Source: Planctomycetota bacterium (GTDB taxonomy: Bacteria > Planctomycetota > Planctomycetia > Gemmatales > Gemmataceae). Taken from it: a stretch of DNA of 41,133 nucleotides. Positions 7,878 to 15,742 of the stretch are shown one piece after another. The notes under the pieces were generated by a model, which saw only the letters and a list, made by a program, of their open reading frames with translations, was not told the origin of the DNA and did not search any database. The stretch is from NCBI GenBank assembly GCA_016873095.1, contig VGYC01000050.1:1-41133 (forward strand), read 5' to 3'. Numbering within the stretch: position 1 is the first letter of the stretch; every line of letters starts with the position of its first letter. The position numbers and the translations under genes are program-made.

Positions 7878-10004
7878 TCATGTCTTGCGCTTGGTCACGA
7901 CCCGGAAGTCGAGTTGCCGGCGTTGCAGGTCGACGCGGACGACCTTGACGTGGACCTTGTCGCCCAGGCGGTAGCGCTTCTTGGTCCGCTTGCCGAACAG
8001 CGAGTGGCTGGACTGATCGTAGTCGTAATAGTCGTCGGTGAGGGTGCTGACGTGCACCAGGCCCTCGACGGGCAGGTCGGCGGCCTGGGCGAAGAAGCCG
8101 TAGTCGGCCACGCCGGTGATGATGCCGTCCGTCTCCAGGCCGATGCGCTCGCTCATGAAGGCCAGCATCTTGACCTTGATGAGCTCGCGCTCGGCCACGT
8201 CGGCGCGGCGTTCCATCTTGCTGCAATGCTCGCCCAGGGCCGCCAGCTCATCAAAGCTGCCGCCCGCCTTGCCCGTCTTGAGCCAGCGGTCCAGCAGGCG
8301 GTGCACCGTCAGGTCAGGATAGCGGCGGATCGGCGAGGTGAAATGGCAGTAATCCTGACTGGCCAGGGCGTAGTGCCCCTCCTCCTCCGGACTGTAGACC
8401 GCCTGCTTGAGACTGCGCAGCAAGGCGTAGTTGACAGCGTGCATGTCCGGCCGGGTCGCGGCTTGCGCCAGCACGCGCTGCAAGGTGAAACGGTCGGTCT
8501 CGCGGACAATCTTGTAGCCAAGCCCGCGGGCGAACTCGGCAAACGCCTTCAGCTTCATCGGATCCGGCGCCGGATGGATGCGGCGCAGGAACGGCACGTC
8601 GATGCTGCTCAGCTGCTCGGCCACCGCCTCGTTGGCCGACAGCATGAATTCCTCGATCACCTGGTGGCTGATGTCGTTGACGGCAAAATGGGCGCCGCTG
8701 ACGCGCCCCTGGTCGTCGTACTCCAGCTCGATCTCCGGCATCTCCAGTTGCAAGGCGCCGCGCTTCGTGCGCCGCTTGCGCAGGATCATCGCCAGATCAC
8801 GCATGCGGAACAGCAGCTCGCGAATCTCCGTCGGCAACGAGGCGCCGTCGTCCTTGCCCGTCAGGATCGCCGAGACCTGTTCGTAGGCGAAGCGCTGGCG
8901 GACGCGGATGGCGGTGTTGGCGAAGCGGACGTGGGCCTTCTGCCCGGTCGGCGTGAAATCGATGAACGCGCTCTTGGTGAGCCGCACCTTCCCCTGCTGC
9001 AAGCTGGCCAGGTGATTGGAGACGATCTCCGGGAACATGGGGATGACGCGCTGCGGCAGGTAAACGCTGGTGGCCCGCTTGCGGGCCTCGCGATCCAGCG
9101 CGCTGTTCGGCGGCGCAAAGTGCGACACGTCGGCGATGTGCACGCCCAGCTGCCAGTGGCCGGACTTCGGATCCTGCGACAGGGATACCGCATCGTCAAA
9201 GTCGCGGGCATCGACCGGGTCAATGGTGATCGTCAGTTCTCCGGTGAGGTCCTCGCGGCCGTGCAGATCGTCCTCGGAGAAGGCGTCGGCGACCGCGCGG
9301 GCCTCGGCGAGCGCGTCCTCGCCGAAGGCGTCCGGCAGGCCGAAGGCGCGGATGATCGACAGCGTGTCCACGCCCGGCTTGCCGCGCGGGCCGAGGATCT
9401 CGATGATCACGCCCTCGCCGCGATCCTCCGACGAGGGGAAGCTGAGCATCTCGATGACGACCTTGTCCTGCGGCCGTGCCCCCTGCGCCCCCGGATCGCC
9501 GACAAAGATGCTGTGGCTGAAGACCGTGCCATCGACGCGCACGAACCCCTGCCCCTCGCGCTCGAAGTAGGTGCCGACGAATTGCCGGGCCGCGCGCTCG
9601 ATGACCTGCACGATCTCGCCGCTGGGGCCCAGGTTGGCGCGGCGCGGCTTGCTGCGAATGCGCACCAGCACCGTGTCGCCGCTGGACGCATCGGCGACGT
9701 ATTCCTGTCCGATGTGAATTTCCGGCCCGACCGTGCCATCCACGGCATGCGGGCGGACGAAGCCGAAGCCGGCGTCGCTCTTGCGAAAGACGCCGGTGAC
9801 CGCGCCATGCGGCGCGGCCTTGCGGACCGTCTGGTTACGGCCGATCTCCAGCCGGCCCAGCTTCACCATGCGGCGAGCCAGCGAGCAGAAGGACGCATAC
9901 TGTGCCGGGCTGATGTCGAGCTTGCGGGCCAGCGTTTTCAGTTTGACAGGCTCGTAGCGAGGGTGGGCGACGGTGTCGAGAAGCAGCTTTTCGAGTTTTT
10001 CCAT
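7878..10004 (-). CDS. rnr: Ribonuclease R
   Basis: This 708-aa protein has the full RNase R/VacB layout: an N-terminal helix-turn-helix-like segment (1-60), two cold-shock domains (about 65-205), the RNB exonuclease domain (about 255-590) and a C-terminal S1 domain (about 615-705). The catalytic metal-binding motif IDPVDARDFDDAV places the aspartates at D262, D268, D270 and D271, so the enzyme should be an active processive 3'-5' exoribonuclease that degrades structured RNA. I chose ATG 10004 over an upstream start because the upstream frame only reads through a dispersed repeat. There is no Shine-Dalgarno; TACAAT lies 6 nt before the ATG, so the mRNA may be leaderless. Given the many hairpins between cistrons here, an RNase able to unwind structure is an interesting neighbour, but no link is shown. 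Confidence 0.95.
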   Translation of the reverse strand: MEKLEKLLLDTVAHPRYEPVKLKTLARKLDISPAQYASFCSLARRMVKLGRLEIGRNQTVRKAAPHGAVTGVFRKSDAGFGFVRPHAVDGTVGPEIHIGQEYVADASSGDTVLVRIRSKPRRANLGPSGEIVQVIERAARQFVGTYFEREGQGFVRVDGTVFSHSIFVGDPGAQGARPQDKVVIEMLSFPSSEDRGEGVIIEILGPRGKPGVDTLSIIRAFGLPDAFGEDALAEARAVADAFSEDDLHGREDLTGELTITIDPVDARDFDDAVSLSQDPKSGHWQLGVHIADVSHFAPPNSALDREARKRATSVYLPQRVIPMFPEIVSNHLASLQQGKVRLTKSAFIDFTPTGQKAHVRFANTAIRVRQRFAYEQVSAILTGKDDGASLPTEIRELLFRMRDLAMILRKRRTKRGALQLEMPEIELEYDDQGRVSGAHFAVNDISHQVIEEFMLSANEAVAEQLSSIDVPFLRRIHPAPDPMKLKAFAEFARGLGYKIVRETDRFTLQRVLAQAATRPDMHAVNYALLRSLKQAVYSPEEEGHYALASQDYCHFTSPIRRYPDLTVHRLLDRWLKTGKAGGSFDELAALGEHCSKMERRADVAERELIKVKMLAFMSERIGLETDGIITGVADYGFFAQAADLPVEGLVHVSTLTDDYYDYDQSSHSLFGKRTKKRYRLGDKVHVKVVRVDLQRRQLDFRVVTKRKT

Positions 10005-10279
10005 TGTTTCATTGTACGCGTCCGTCCTGGACGCGTTTACGTTTCGCGTTCGGATACGGGCACGCCGGGACATTGGTTATCGTAGCCGTGGCGGCGGGCG
10101 TGCGCGAAACGAGAGCAAATGCACGAGCCTTGCCCGCGAATAACCTCGCGGGCCGTCAGGCGTTGCCGGGCCGCTTGACAACGGCCAGTCGCATGACTAC
10201 TTCATTTGCATCCGAAACCCCGCGCCGGCAACGGGTTAACAATTGCCGTCCGCCAACCGCTAGAGAGGCACGCGAACCC
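10005..10279. repeat. Intergenic hairpins and a family B half-site
   Basis: This divergent gap holds a perfect 8-bp hairpin ACGCGTCC/GGACGCGT (10016-10023 with 10029-10036), an adjoining single family B arm GTTTACGTTTCGCGTTCG (10035-10052), and a perfect 8-bp hairpin GCCCGCGA/TCGCGGGC (10132-10139 with 10146-10153). No gene is seen. The single arm looks like a broken family B element. Confidence 0.6.
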
Positions 10280-11134
10280 ATGGCCACCGCACCCGCCGCC
10301 AAGCCCGCCCCGCAGCCCCAGGAAATCGTCATCTACAGCCATTCCAATCTGTTCTACTGGTGGCCGGTATGGGCCTGCGGCTTCATCATGGCGATCGTCA
10401 CGGCGTTCAGCGGACAGTCGCTGGCCATCGTGCCCAATAACACCAAGCCGATGACAAGCCAGGTCGTTCCAGGTCTGGGCGACGACAAGGACCGCCGGGA
10501 CATCCTGGTTGTGCCGCAGAAAACGCAATTGCCGCGCGACAAGGACAAGCAGCCGATCGAGCCGAAGCTGCATGTCTCCAATAGCAAGAACGTCGGCACC
10601 TGGTTCTGCACCGTGCTGCTGCTGGTGATCTTCATCACCAATGTGCCGCTGCGCGGGCTGTGGTCCGTCATCGTCATCGTCACCGTGGTCTTCGTGTCCA
10701 TTATTTTCGCACTCGTGCAGATCAACGAGCAGAGCATCTGGGACCACATCTTTCATTTCCTGTTCTTCCTGGACATTCGCATCAACATGGGCGGCTACCT
10801 GTTCATCTCGATCATCCTGTTCATTCTCTGGTTCCTGGTCAGCATGTTCTTCGACAAGCAGATCTACATGGTGTTTTCACCAAGCCAGTTCAAGGTGCAC
10901 ATGGAGATCGGTGGCGGCGAGACGGCCTACGACACCATGGGCATGACCATCGAGAAACGCCGCAACGACCTGTTCCGGCACCTGATCCTCGGCTTCGGCT
11001 CCGGCGACCTCGTCGTCAAGACCACCGGCGCCCAGTCGCACACCTTCGAGATCCCCAACGTCCTGTCCCTGGGCCGCCGCGTCCGCGAAATCGAGGACAT
11101 GCTCCGCTCCAAGCAGGTGCTGCCAGGAAACTAG
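10280..11134 (+). CDS. Polytopic membrane protein with soluble C-terminal domain
   Basis: This 284-aa protein begins with an Ala/Pro-rich cytoplasmic-looking N-terminus, then has about four hydrophobic segments (around 24-45, 104-122, 126-148 and 170-192). The last 90 residues are soluble and beta-rich, beginning QIYMVFSPSQFKVHMEIG and ending LGRRVREIEDML; the pattern loosely recalls bacterial PH-like domains on membrane proteins, but I cannot confirm it. Its role is unknown. The ATG at 10280 is chosen over upstream codons because the region before it is repeat-containing and AGAGAGG precedes it. The stop codon lies 2 bp before the left arm of the IVP cassette. Confidence 0.7.
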   Translation: MATAPAAKPAPQPQEIVIYSHSNLFYWWPVWACGFIMAIVTAFSGQSLAIVPNNTKPMTSQVVPGLGDDKDRRDILVVPQKTQLPRDKDKQPIEPKLHVSNSKNVGTWFCTVLLLVIFITNVPLRGLWSVIVIVTVVFVSIIFALVQINEQSIWDHIFHFLFFLDIRINMGGYLFISIILFILWFLVSMFFDKQIYMVFSPSQFKVHMEIGGGETAYDTMGMTIEKRRNDLFRHLILGFGSGDLVVKTTGAQSHTFEIPNVLSLGRRVREIEDMLRSKQVLPGN

Positions 11135-11136
11135 CG

Positions 11137-11564
11137 ATTTTTGATTTCTGATTTTTGATTTTTGATTGCAAGAATGTATGACCGAAGCGGAGATGAAGCA
11201 GCGCACCAAGCAGTTTGCGCTCCGGGTCATCAAGCTCGTCAATGCCCTGCCCAGGACAACGGCGGGGAACACGATTGGGCGGCAGCTCGTGCGCTCGGGA
11301 ACATCGGTCGGCGCCAACTATCGTGCCGCTTGCCGAGGCAGATCGCGCGCAGACTTTGTGGCCAAGCTCGGCATTGTTGAGGAGGAAGCCGATGAATCGG
11401 GATTCTGGCTGGAACTCGTGATTGACAGCGGCCTCTTGTCGCAAAAGTTGGTCCAACCGCTCCTGAAGGAGGCTCAAGAGATAGTCGCCATCATGGTCGC
11501 ATCCCGCAAAACCGCATCAAGTCGCAAATGATCAATCAAAAGTCAAAATTCAAAAATCAAAAAT
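11137..11564. mobile_element. IVP cassette bracketed by heptamer inverted repeats
   Basis: The arms 11137-11168 and 11533-11564 are a 32-bp inverted repeat with only 3 mismatches, each built of tandem TTTTTGA-type heptamers. Between them lies nothing but the four-helix-bundle gene: the left arm ends 9 bp before its ATG and the right arm begins 1 bp after its stop. The left arm begins 2 bp after the upstream gene's stop and the right arm ends 6 bp before the next gene's ATG. This is the expected look of a small cassette with terminal inverted repeats, or of an intervening-sequence-like stem carrying its ORF. The 24 nt at 11150-11173 recur identically at 14037-14060. Mobility is inferred. Confidence 0.65.
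11178..11531 (+). CDS. Four-helix bundle protein (23S rRNA IVP / S23 family)
   Basis: The 117-aa product matches the four-helix bundle family found in 23S rRNA intervening sequences: basic helix KQRTKQFALRVIKLVNALP, then NTIGRQLVRSGTSVGANYRAA with the hallmark SGTSVGANYRAA, then SRADFVAKLGIVEEEADESGFWL and a last helix LKEAQEIVAIMVAS. Homologues form pentameric bundles, and relatives (Avd) are accessory proteins of diversity-generating retroelements. Here it lies between protein genes rather than in rRNA, yet is still framed by a long inverted repeat. I chose ATG 11178 because the family starts close to this point; the Shine-Dalgarno is weak. Its molecular role outside rRNA is unknown. No reverse transcriptase is visible in the window. 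Confidence 0.85.
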   Translation: MTEAEMKQRTKQFALRVIKLVNALPRTTAGNTIGRQLVRSGTSVGANYRAACRGRSRADFVAKLGIVEEEADESGFWLELVIDSGLLSQKLVQPLLKEAQEIVAIMVASRKTASSRK

Positions 11565-11570
11565 TCCGCC

Positions 11571-12455
11571 ATGTTGCCCCGCGACATTGTTCGTCAGATT
11601 CGGCGCTTGCACATCCGGGCCAGACGGGCGGTCGAGGATCTGCTCGGCGGCGAGTATCACAGCGTCTTCAAGGGCGCGGGCATCGCCTTCGAGGAGGTCC
11701 GCGAGTACCAGCCGGGGGACGATGTCCGGGCCATTGACTGGAACGTGACCGCGCGCATGGGGCATCCGTTCATCAAGCGCTTCGTCGAGGAGCGCGAGCT
11801 GACGGTGATGCTGCTGGTGGATGCCAGCGGCAGCCAGAAGTTCGGCAGCCGCCGGCAGAGCAAGCGCGACGTGGCCGGCGAACTGGCTGCCATCCTCGCC
11901 TTCAGTGCCATTGCCAATAACGACAAGGTCGGACTCCTCGTCTTCACCGACCAGGTGGAAAAATACGTGCCGCCGCGCAAGGGCGTCCGCCACGTCCTGC
12001 GGCTGATTCGCGACGTGCTGTTCTTCGAGCCGCACCGGCCGGGAACCTGCATCCGCGCCCCCCTCGACTACCTCAACAGGGTGCTGCGCCGCCGGACGAT
12101 TGTCTTCTTGCTCAGCGATTTTCTCGACACGGACTTCGACAAGGCTCTCAAGCGGACCGGCCGCCGGCACGACCTGGTGCTGGTCAACATCGCCGATCCA
12201 CGCGAAGAAAGCCTGCCCGACGTCGGCCTGCTCAGCATCGCAGATGCGGAGACAGAAGACGAGGCGCTGCTGGACACGTCCAGCCAGGAGGTGCGTGACG
12301 CCTTCGCCGCCGCAGCACGGCAGCGGCGCGACGCGCTGAAACAATCCGCGCGCGCAGCCAGGCTTGATACCATTGACGTATCGACCGCAGGGGGACATCT
12401 GGACGCCCTCGTACGCTTCTTCAAGCTCCGCGAACGACGATTGCGACGAATATGA
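11571..12455 (+). CDS. DUF58 domain protein
   Basis: The 294-aa protein carries the DUF58 signature EEVREYQPGDDVRAIDWNVT (41-60) followed by a von Willebrand A-like core with LLVDASGS (81-88), a MIDAS-type Asp-Ser-Ser start, and FLLSDFLDTDF further on. DUF58 proteins typically form an operon with a MoxR AAA+ ATPase and BatA-D type proteins, and are thought to act in envelope or complex assembly. Here the next gene overlaps by 4 bp (ATGA), so the pair is translationally coupled. A MoxR gene would be expected upstream, but the IVP cassette and an unrelated membrane gene are there instead. The ATG has no Shine-Dalgarno because the right arm of the cassette occupies its leader. Confidence 0.85.
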   Translation: MLPRDIVRQIRRLHIRARRAVEDLLGGEYHSVFKGAGIAFEEVREYQPGDDVRAIDWNVTARMGHPFIKRFVEERELTVMLLVDASGSQKFGSRRQSKRDVAGELAAILAFSAIANNDKVGLLVFTDQVEKYVPPRKGVRHVLRLIRDVLFFEPHRPGTCIRAPLDYLNRVLRRRTIVFLLSDFLDTDFDKALKRTGRRHDLVLVNIADPREESLPDVGLLSIADAETEDEALLDTSSQEVRDAFAAAARQRRDALKQSARAARLDTIDVSTAGGHLDALVRFFKLRERRLRRI

Positions 12456-13429
12456 GCAGCGGGTTCTGGGGACTGGCACTCGTCCTGGCGTGGCCCGGCG
12501 ACTTCGTGGAGCGGCAGCACACCGGCCCCGCGACTTTGAGCATGCGCCCTGACAAGGGCCCGATTGCTCTATCCGACGTCTTGCGCCTGCGCCTGACGGT
12601 GAAGGGCAGCGAGCAACTGGAGGTCCAGCCGCTTGCCAGCACGACGATGGAGCCAAGCTGGCGATTGAGCGCGCGCCGCGCGACAGTCAACCACCTCGCA
12701 CGAAGCAGTATCTGGGTGCAAGAGATCGAGGCCGAGCCGCTCCGTCCCGGCGATCTGACGCTGGAGTTGCCGCCGCTGCGCTACCGCGAAGCGGACGGCC
12801 GCTGGCAGGTCGTGGACTGGAAGCCGATTCCGGTGAAAGTCCGGACGGCGGCCGTCGCGGACGTCAAGGATCTGCGCGACATTGCCGACATCGAGAAATT
12901 GCCGGCGGCTGACGCCGGCTGGAACGATTGGATCGGTCCCGCGGCCGGGACGCTGGCGCTGCTTGTGCTGCTTGCGCTTGTCGTGACGGTTTGGCGCCGG
13001 CGCAGACGCCGGCGCCGCGGGCCGCTCACGCCGGAACAGATGGCGCAGCGCGATCTGGACCGGATCGCGGAGCTGAAGCTCATCGAGGCGGGTCGGGCGG
13101 CACGGCTGCACGCCATGCTGTACGATGTGGTTCGCCGCTATCTGCGCCGGCAGTATCAGATTGCAGCGCGTGCGCACACCAGCGCCGAGCTGCGCGCGCA
13201 ACTGCAAGGCGCGCCGCTCGCCGCCGAGCAGCGCGCACGTCTCGACGCGTTTCTGGAACGCTGCGAGCGCGGCAAGTTTGCCGGCGCGGCGCTGTCCGCA
13301 CCGGAATGCCTCGAAGCCGCGGAATTGGCTCGCCAAATCGTCTCCAGCGGCACTCTCAATTCCACCGGGCAGCCGCGCGAAAATGACAGTCCGGCAAGAA
13401 GCGCCGATCACGAAGGCGCTGGAAGCTGA
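12452..13429 (+). CDS. BatD/DUF4381-like membrane protein
   Basis: The 325-aa product has an N-terminal hydrophobic stretch, a beta-rich extracytoplasmic domain (about 25-135) with an LRLRLTVKG strand and LTLELPPLRY, one strong transmembrane helix (about 160-181) followed at once by eight arginines, and a cytoplasmic helical tail (about 195-300). This arrangement fits the BatD-like or DUF4381 partners encoded after DUF58 genes in MoxR/Bat operons. The stop-start overlap with the DUF58 gene supports a joint function. The extreme Arg run is a topological stop-transfer signal. Family placement rests on context and layout rather than a clear motif. Confidence 0.65.
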   Translation: MSSGFWGLALVLAWPGDFVERQHTGPATLSMRPDKGPIALSDVLRLRLTVKGSEQLEVQPLASTTMEPSWRLSARRATVNHLARSSIWVQEIEAEPLRPGDLTLELPPLRYREADGRWQVVDWKPIPVKVRTAAVADVKDLRDIADIEKLPAADAGWNDWIGPAAGTLALLVLLALVVTVWRRRRRRRRGPLTPEQMAQRDLDRIAELKLIEAGRAARLHAMLYDVVRRYLRRQYQIAARAHTSAELRAQLQGAPLAAEQRARLDAFLERCERGKFAGAALSAPECLEAAELARQIVSSGTLNSTGQPRENDSPARSADHEGAGS

Positions 13430-13585
13430 CGGCGTTGGCGAAGAATGAGAAAACTGGCCCGAGTGGGTAAAGTTAACGGGTTCCGGGACCGATTCTCTTA
13501 GTGTCGGAAACGACGACGCCAAACGCAACGCGAAACGCAAAGTGCATCGCGCCGCACCTCATCGAAGCCACTGGAGCTTGCATAT

Positions 13586-14014
13586 ATGAAACCCACCAGC
13601 ACCGGCCATCACCATAAAGGGCTCTGGATTCTTTCGGGGATGATCATCCTCGGCATCTGGGGCTGTTCGCAGGGCAAGAACGACGCCGTTGTCAAGCTCA
13701 AGCAACTCGAAGCGCAGCACGCCCGCTTGCAGGACGACCTTGAGACGGCACAGAAGGCCAGCGACAACTTCCGCAAACGACTGACCCAGGTCGAGTCGCA
13801 GCGCGCCGAACTGGCCAAGCAGGTCGCCGAACTGAAAACGGTCGTCCGGGAGCGCGACGACCTTCGCCAGCAACTCTCCACCCGCACCGGCGAGCGCGAC
13901 AGCTTCCACTCGCAACTGATCCAGTTCGGCCGCGAACTGCACACCCTCGCCGGCCGCGTCGAAGCCGCCACCAACGGCTCAGCACGACAGATCACGATCT
14001 CGTATGCCGATTGA
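13586..14014 (+). CDS. Coiled-coil lipoprotein-like protein
   Basis: The 142-aa product has a His-rich N-terminus, a hydrophobic segment WILSGMIILGIWGC ending in a cysteine at about residue 27 that could be lipidated (the Trp at -2 is unusual for a lipobox), and then a long heptad-rich helix (about 34-125: KLKQLEAQHARLQDDLE, then ESQRAELAKQVAEL, and so on). It is probably an envelope-anchored coiled coil. No family is recognised. It is followed within 22 bp by a 24-bp perfect inverted repeat that could end transcription. Confidence 0.6.
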   Translation: MKPTSTGHHHKGLWILSGMIILGIWGCSQGKNDAVVKLKQLEAQHARLQDDLETAQKASDNFRKRLTQVESQRAELAKQVAELKTVVRERDDLRQQLSTRTGERDSFHSQLIQFGRELHTLAGRVEAATNGSARQITISYAD

Positions 14015-14036
14015 AGATTTTGGAATTTTGATTTTC

Positions 14037-14104
14037 GATTTTTGATTTTTGATTGCAAGAAGTCGTCGCCCGGCACCCTGTCTTGCAATCAAAAATCAAA
14101 AATC
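14037..14104. repeat. Gene-less TTTTTGA-heptamer hairpin
   Basis: Arms 14037-14060 and 14081-14104 are a perfect 24-bp inverted repeat around a 20-nt loop. The left arm is identical over all 24 nt to 11150-11173 at the left end of the IVP cassette. It lies between the lipoprotein stop and the clpP leader. It may act as a terminator-like structure or be a deleted derivative of the cassette. Confidence 0.9.
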
Positions 14105-14158
14105 TCGAACTGCCCCCCTTCGTCCGTGACCCCTTGCTTGACCCCCGCACCTCCCCGT

Positions 14159-14222
14159 CCGTGGTTCATCGATCGGCCGCCGGGTTCACCTCCACCCGAC
14201 GCCGGCCGCCGATGAACCACGG
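14159..14222. repeat. GC-rich hairpin upstream of clpP
   Basis: CCGTGGTTCATCG (14159-14171) pairs perfectly with CGATGAACCACGG (14210-14222), with further GGCCGCC/GGCCGCC partial symmetry inside. It lies about 100 bp before the clpP start and has a sequence unlike the other families here. Confidence 0.7.
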
Positions 14223-14322
14223 CCATTTCTATTCCATGCGCCCGCTCATACAATAACTGCCGCCCACAATCGACAGGAGCGGAGTCCTGCCGCAACCAAC
14301 CGACGTGCACGAGGAGCAGTCC

Positions 14323-14991
14323 ATGTTCGATCCCTCCGGAAACTCGATGGCTGGAAACGCCGGGCCCTTGCAACCGATGGCCCAGCGCTATCGGGATTAC
14401 GCCCGGCAACGGCAGATGACGCTGGCCGATCTGTTGCTCGAAAACCGCATCGTCTTCCTGGGCAGTTCGCCCGAGACCGGCGGGCAGGCGGCCATCACCG
14501 ACTACCTCGCCAACGTCACCATCCAGAAGCTCCTGTTCCTGCAATACGAGAACAAGACCCAGGAGATTCACTTCTACATCAATTGCCCCGGCGGCTCTGT
14601 GACGGCCACGCTGGCCATCTACGACACCATCCAGTACATGGAGTGCCCGATCTCGACCTACTGCATGGGCATCGCCGCCAGCGGCGCCGCCATCATCCTC
14701 GCCGCCGGCACCAAGGGCAAGCGCTACGCCCTCCCCAATTCCAAGGTCATGATCCACCAGCCCTGGGGGCAAGTCGGCGGCCAGATCTCCGACATCGAAA
14801 TCCAGGCCACCGAGATCCTCAAGGAGCGCAAGCGCCTGAACGAGATCCTGGCCCAGCACACCGGACAATCCTTCGATCGCATGGAAATCGAGACCGATCG
14901 CGACCGCTACTTCTCCGCCCAGGAAGCCAAGGATTTCGGCCTGGTCGACGAGGTCATCCAGCGCATCACCGATGAGAAGCCCAAGACGTAG
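14323..14991 (+). CDS. clpP: ATP-dependent Clp protease proteolytic subunit
   Basis: The 222-aa protein is a ClpP serine protease subunit. The triad is intact with family-like spacing: S120 in GIAASGAA, H145 in VMIHQPWG and D194 in TDRDRYFSA. The oxyanion-strand motif reads INCPGGSV. ClpP assembles as a double heptamer and degrades unfolded proteins delivered by ClpX, ClpA or ClpC. It departs from the usual GQAASMGA nucleophile elbow: Gln is Ile and Met is Gly, which points to a divergent paralogue. The ATG at 14323 is favoured over the in-frame GTG at 14305 because GAGGAG lies between them. No clpX or tig is adjacent; the next gene is a membrane protein 31 bp downstream. Confidence 0.93.
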   Translation: MFDPSGNSMAGNAGPLQPMAQRYRDYARQRQMTLADLLLENRIVFLGSSPETGGQAAITDYLANVTIQKLLFLQYENKTQEIHFYINCPGGSVTATLAIYDTIQYMECPISTYCMGIAASGAAIILAAGTKGKRYALPNSKVMIHQPWGQVGGQISDIEIQATEILKERKRLNEILAQHTGQSFDRMEIETDRDRYFSAQEAKDFGLVDEVIQRITDEKPKT

Positions 14992-15022
14992 AAGCCGAAG
15001 TGATCGATGACGGAGCCTGCCC

Positions 15023-15472
15023 ATGCTGCCGCAACCGCTGCGCCCCGACGATGAACCGCCGCTCGATGACCTGGCCTATCCTTCTGTGCGCTGGCGCCGG
15101 CCGCGCTTCGCGACGCGCGGCCGCGTCTTGCGTTTCGCCTTGCTGGCCGGCTGCGGCTGGGCGGCGGTGCTGGCGCTGGCGACGGCGGTCGTGATGTCGA
15201 TGTTTCCTGTGCATGGCATCATCGCCGATCGCTCCAGCGACTTCCTGCCCACGTTTTTCCAGCTGTTCGCCGTGTTTGCGCCGATGCTGATCGTGGCCGC
15301 CGCGCTGGCCGCCGGCACCCAGGCCGTGCTGCGCGAGATGCGCCGCTCGGCCACCAAGAGCCGGCGAGCACTGGAAGGACTCGTCAAACGCGCGGGCGAC
15401 CAGCGCAACAGCAGCGACTCACGGGGACCGCTGCCTGAGCTTGATCTTGAGATTGACCGGCCAAGGCCATAG
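15023..15472 (+). CDS. Two-helix membrane protein
   Basis: The 149-aa product has a Pro/Arg-rich N-terminal 35 residues, two transmembrane segments (FALLAGCGWAAVLALATAVV at about 38-57 and FQLFAVFAPMLIVAAALAAG at about 79-98) and a charged C-terminal tail. It follows clpP closely and has its own GGAG before the ATG, so it may be cotranscribed. I recognise no family; a link to proteolysis is only positional. Confidence 0.6.
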   Translation: MLPQPLRPDDEPPLDDLAYPSVRWRRPRFATRGRVLRFALLAGCGWAAVLALATAVVMSMFPVHGIIADRSSDFLPTFFQLFAVFAPMLIVAAALAAGTQAVLREMRRSATKSRRALEGLVKRAGDQRNSSDSRGPLPELDLEIDRPRP

Positions 15473-15533
15473 ATTCGCGACCGGATTGCGCCTGCTAAAC
15501 CAATGGCACCCCCAGACAGGCGTGGTCCAATTT

Positions 15534-15594
15534 CGCTCGGCGGTTTCGCGCACGATGTCGCGTGCGAGCCAGTGCGCGAAACCGCAAGCGAGCG
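15534..15594. repeat. Family A inverted repeat, copy 3
   Basis: Arms 15534-15553 and 15572-15594 pair through GCGGTTTCGCGCAC and CGCTCG, with a 3-nt insertion in the right arm. It sits in the 270-bp gap between convergent genes, which otherwise holds only the terminator at 15685-15717. Confidence 0.85.
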
Positions 15595-15684
15595 CGGGCT
15601 AGTCTGTCGCCAGTTCACGGTCGGGTCTAGCGCCCAATTCGATCATCCAATCAAAAGCAACACTCGAAAACCAAAAATACAAAC

Positions 15685-15717
15685 AACCAGGCCCCGCCGT
15701 GCGGGCGGGGCCTGGTT
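15685..15717. terminator. Bidirectional intrinsic terminator
   Basis: A perfect 14-bp stem, AACCAGGCCCCGCC with GGCGGGGCCTGGTT, closes a 5-nt loop. It is flanked by T-rich sequence on both strands (TTTTC after it on plus; a TTTGTATTTTTGG run on minus). It lies between convergent genes and should end both transcripts. Confidence 0.85.
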
Positions 15718-15742
15718 TTCTCGCTGGGGCACAGGGTGGGGA

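Noticed and set aside
10035-10052. Family B arm before RNase R considered as a complete element
   Set aside because: Only one arm is present; no matching inverted partner is found within the gap.
7866-10085. A 739-codon plus-strand frame opposite RNase R
   Set aside because: Shadow frame; RNase R on the minus strand has all catalytic motifs.
13503-13545. CAAACGCAACGCGAAACGC-type sequence considered as a family B copy
   Set aside because: It has only partial arm similarity and no inverted counterpart nearby.
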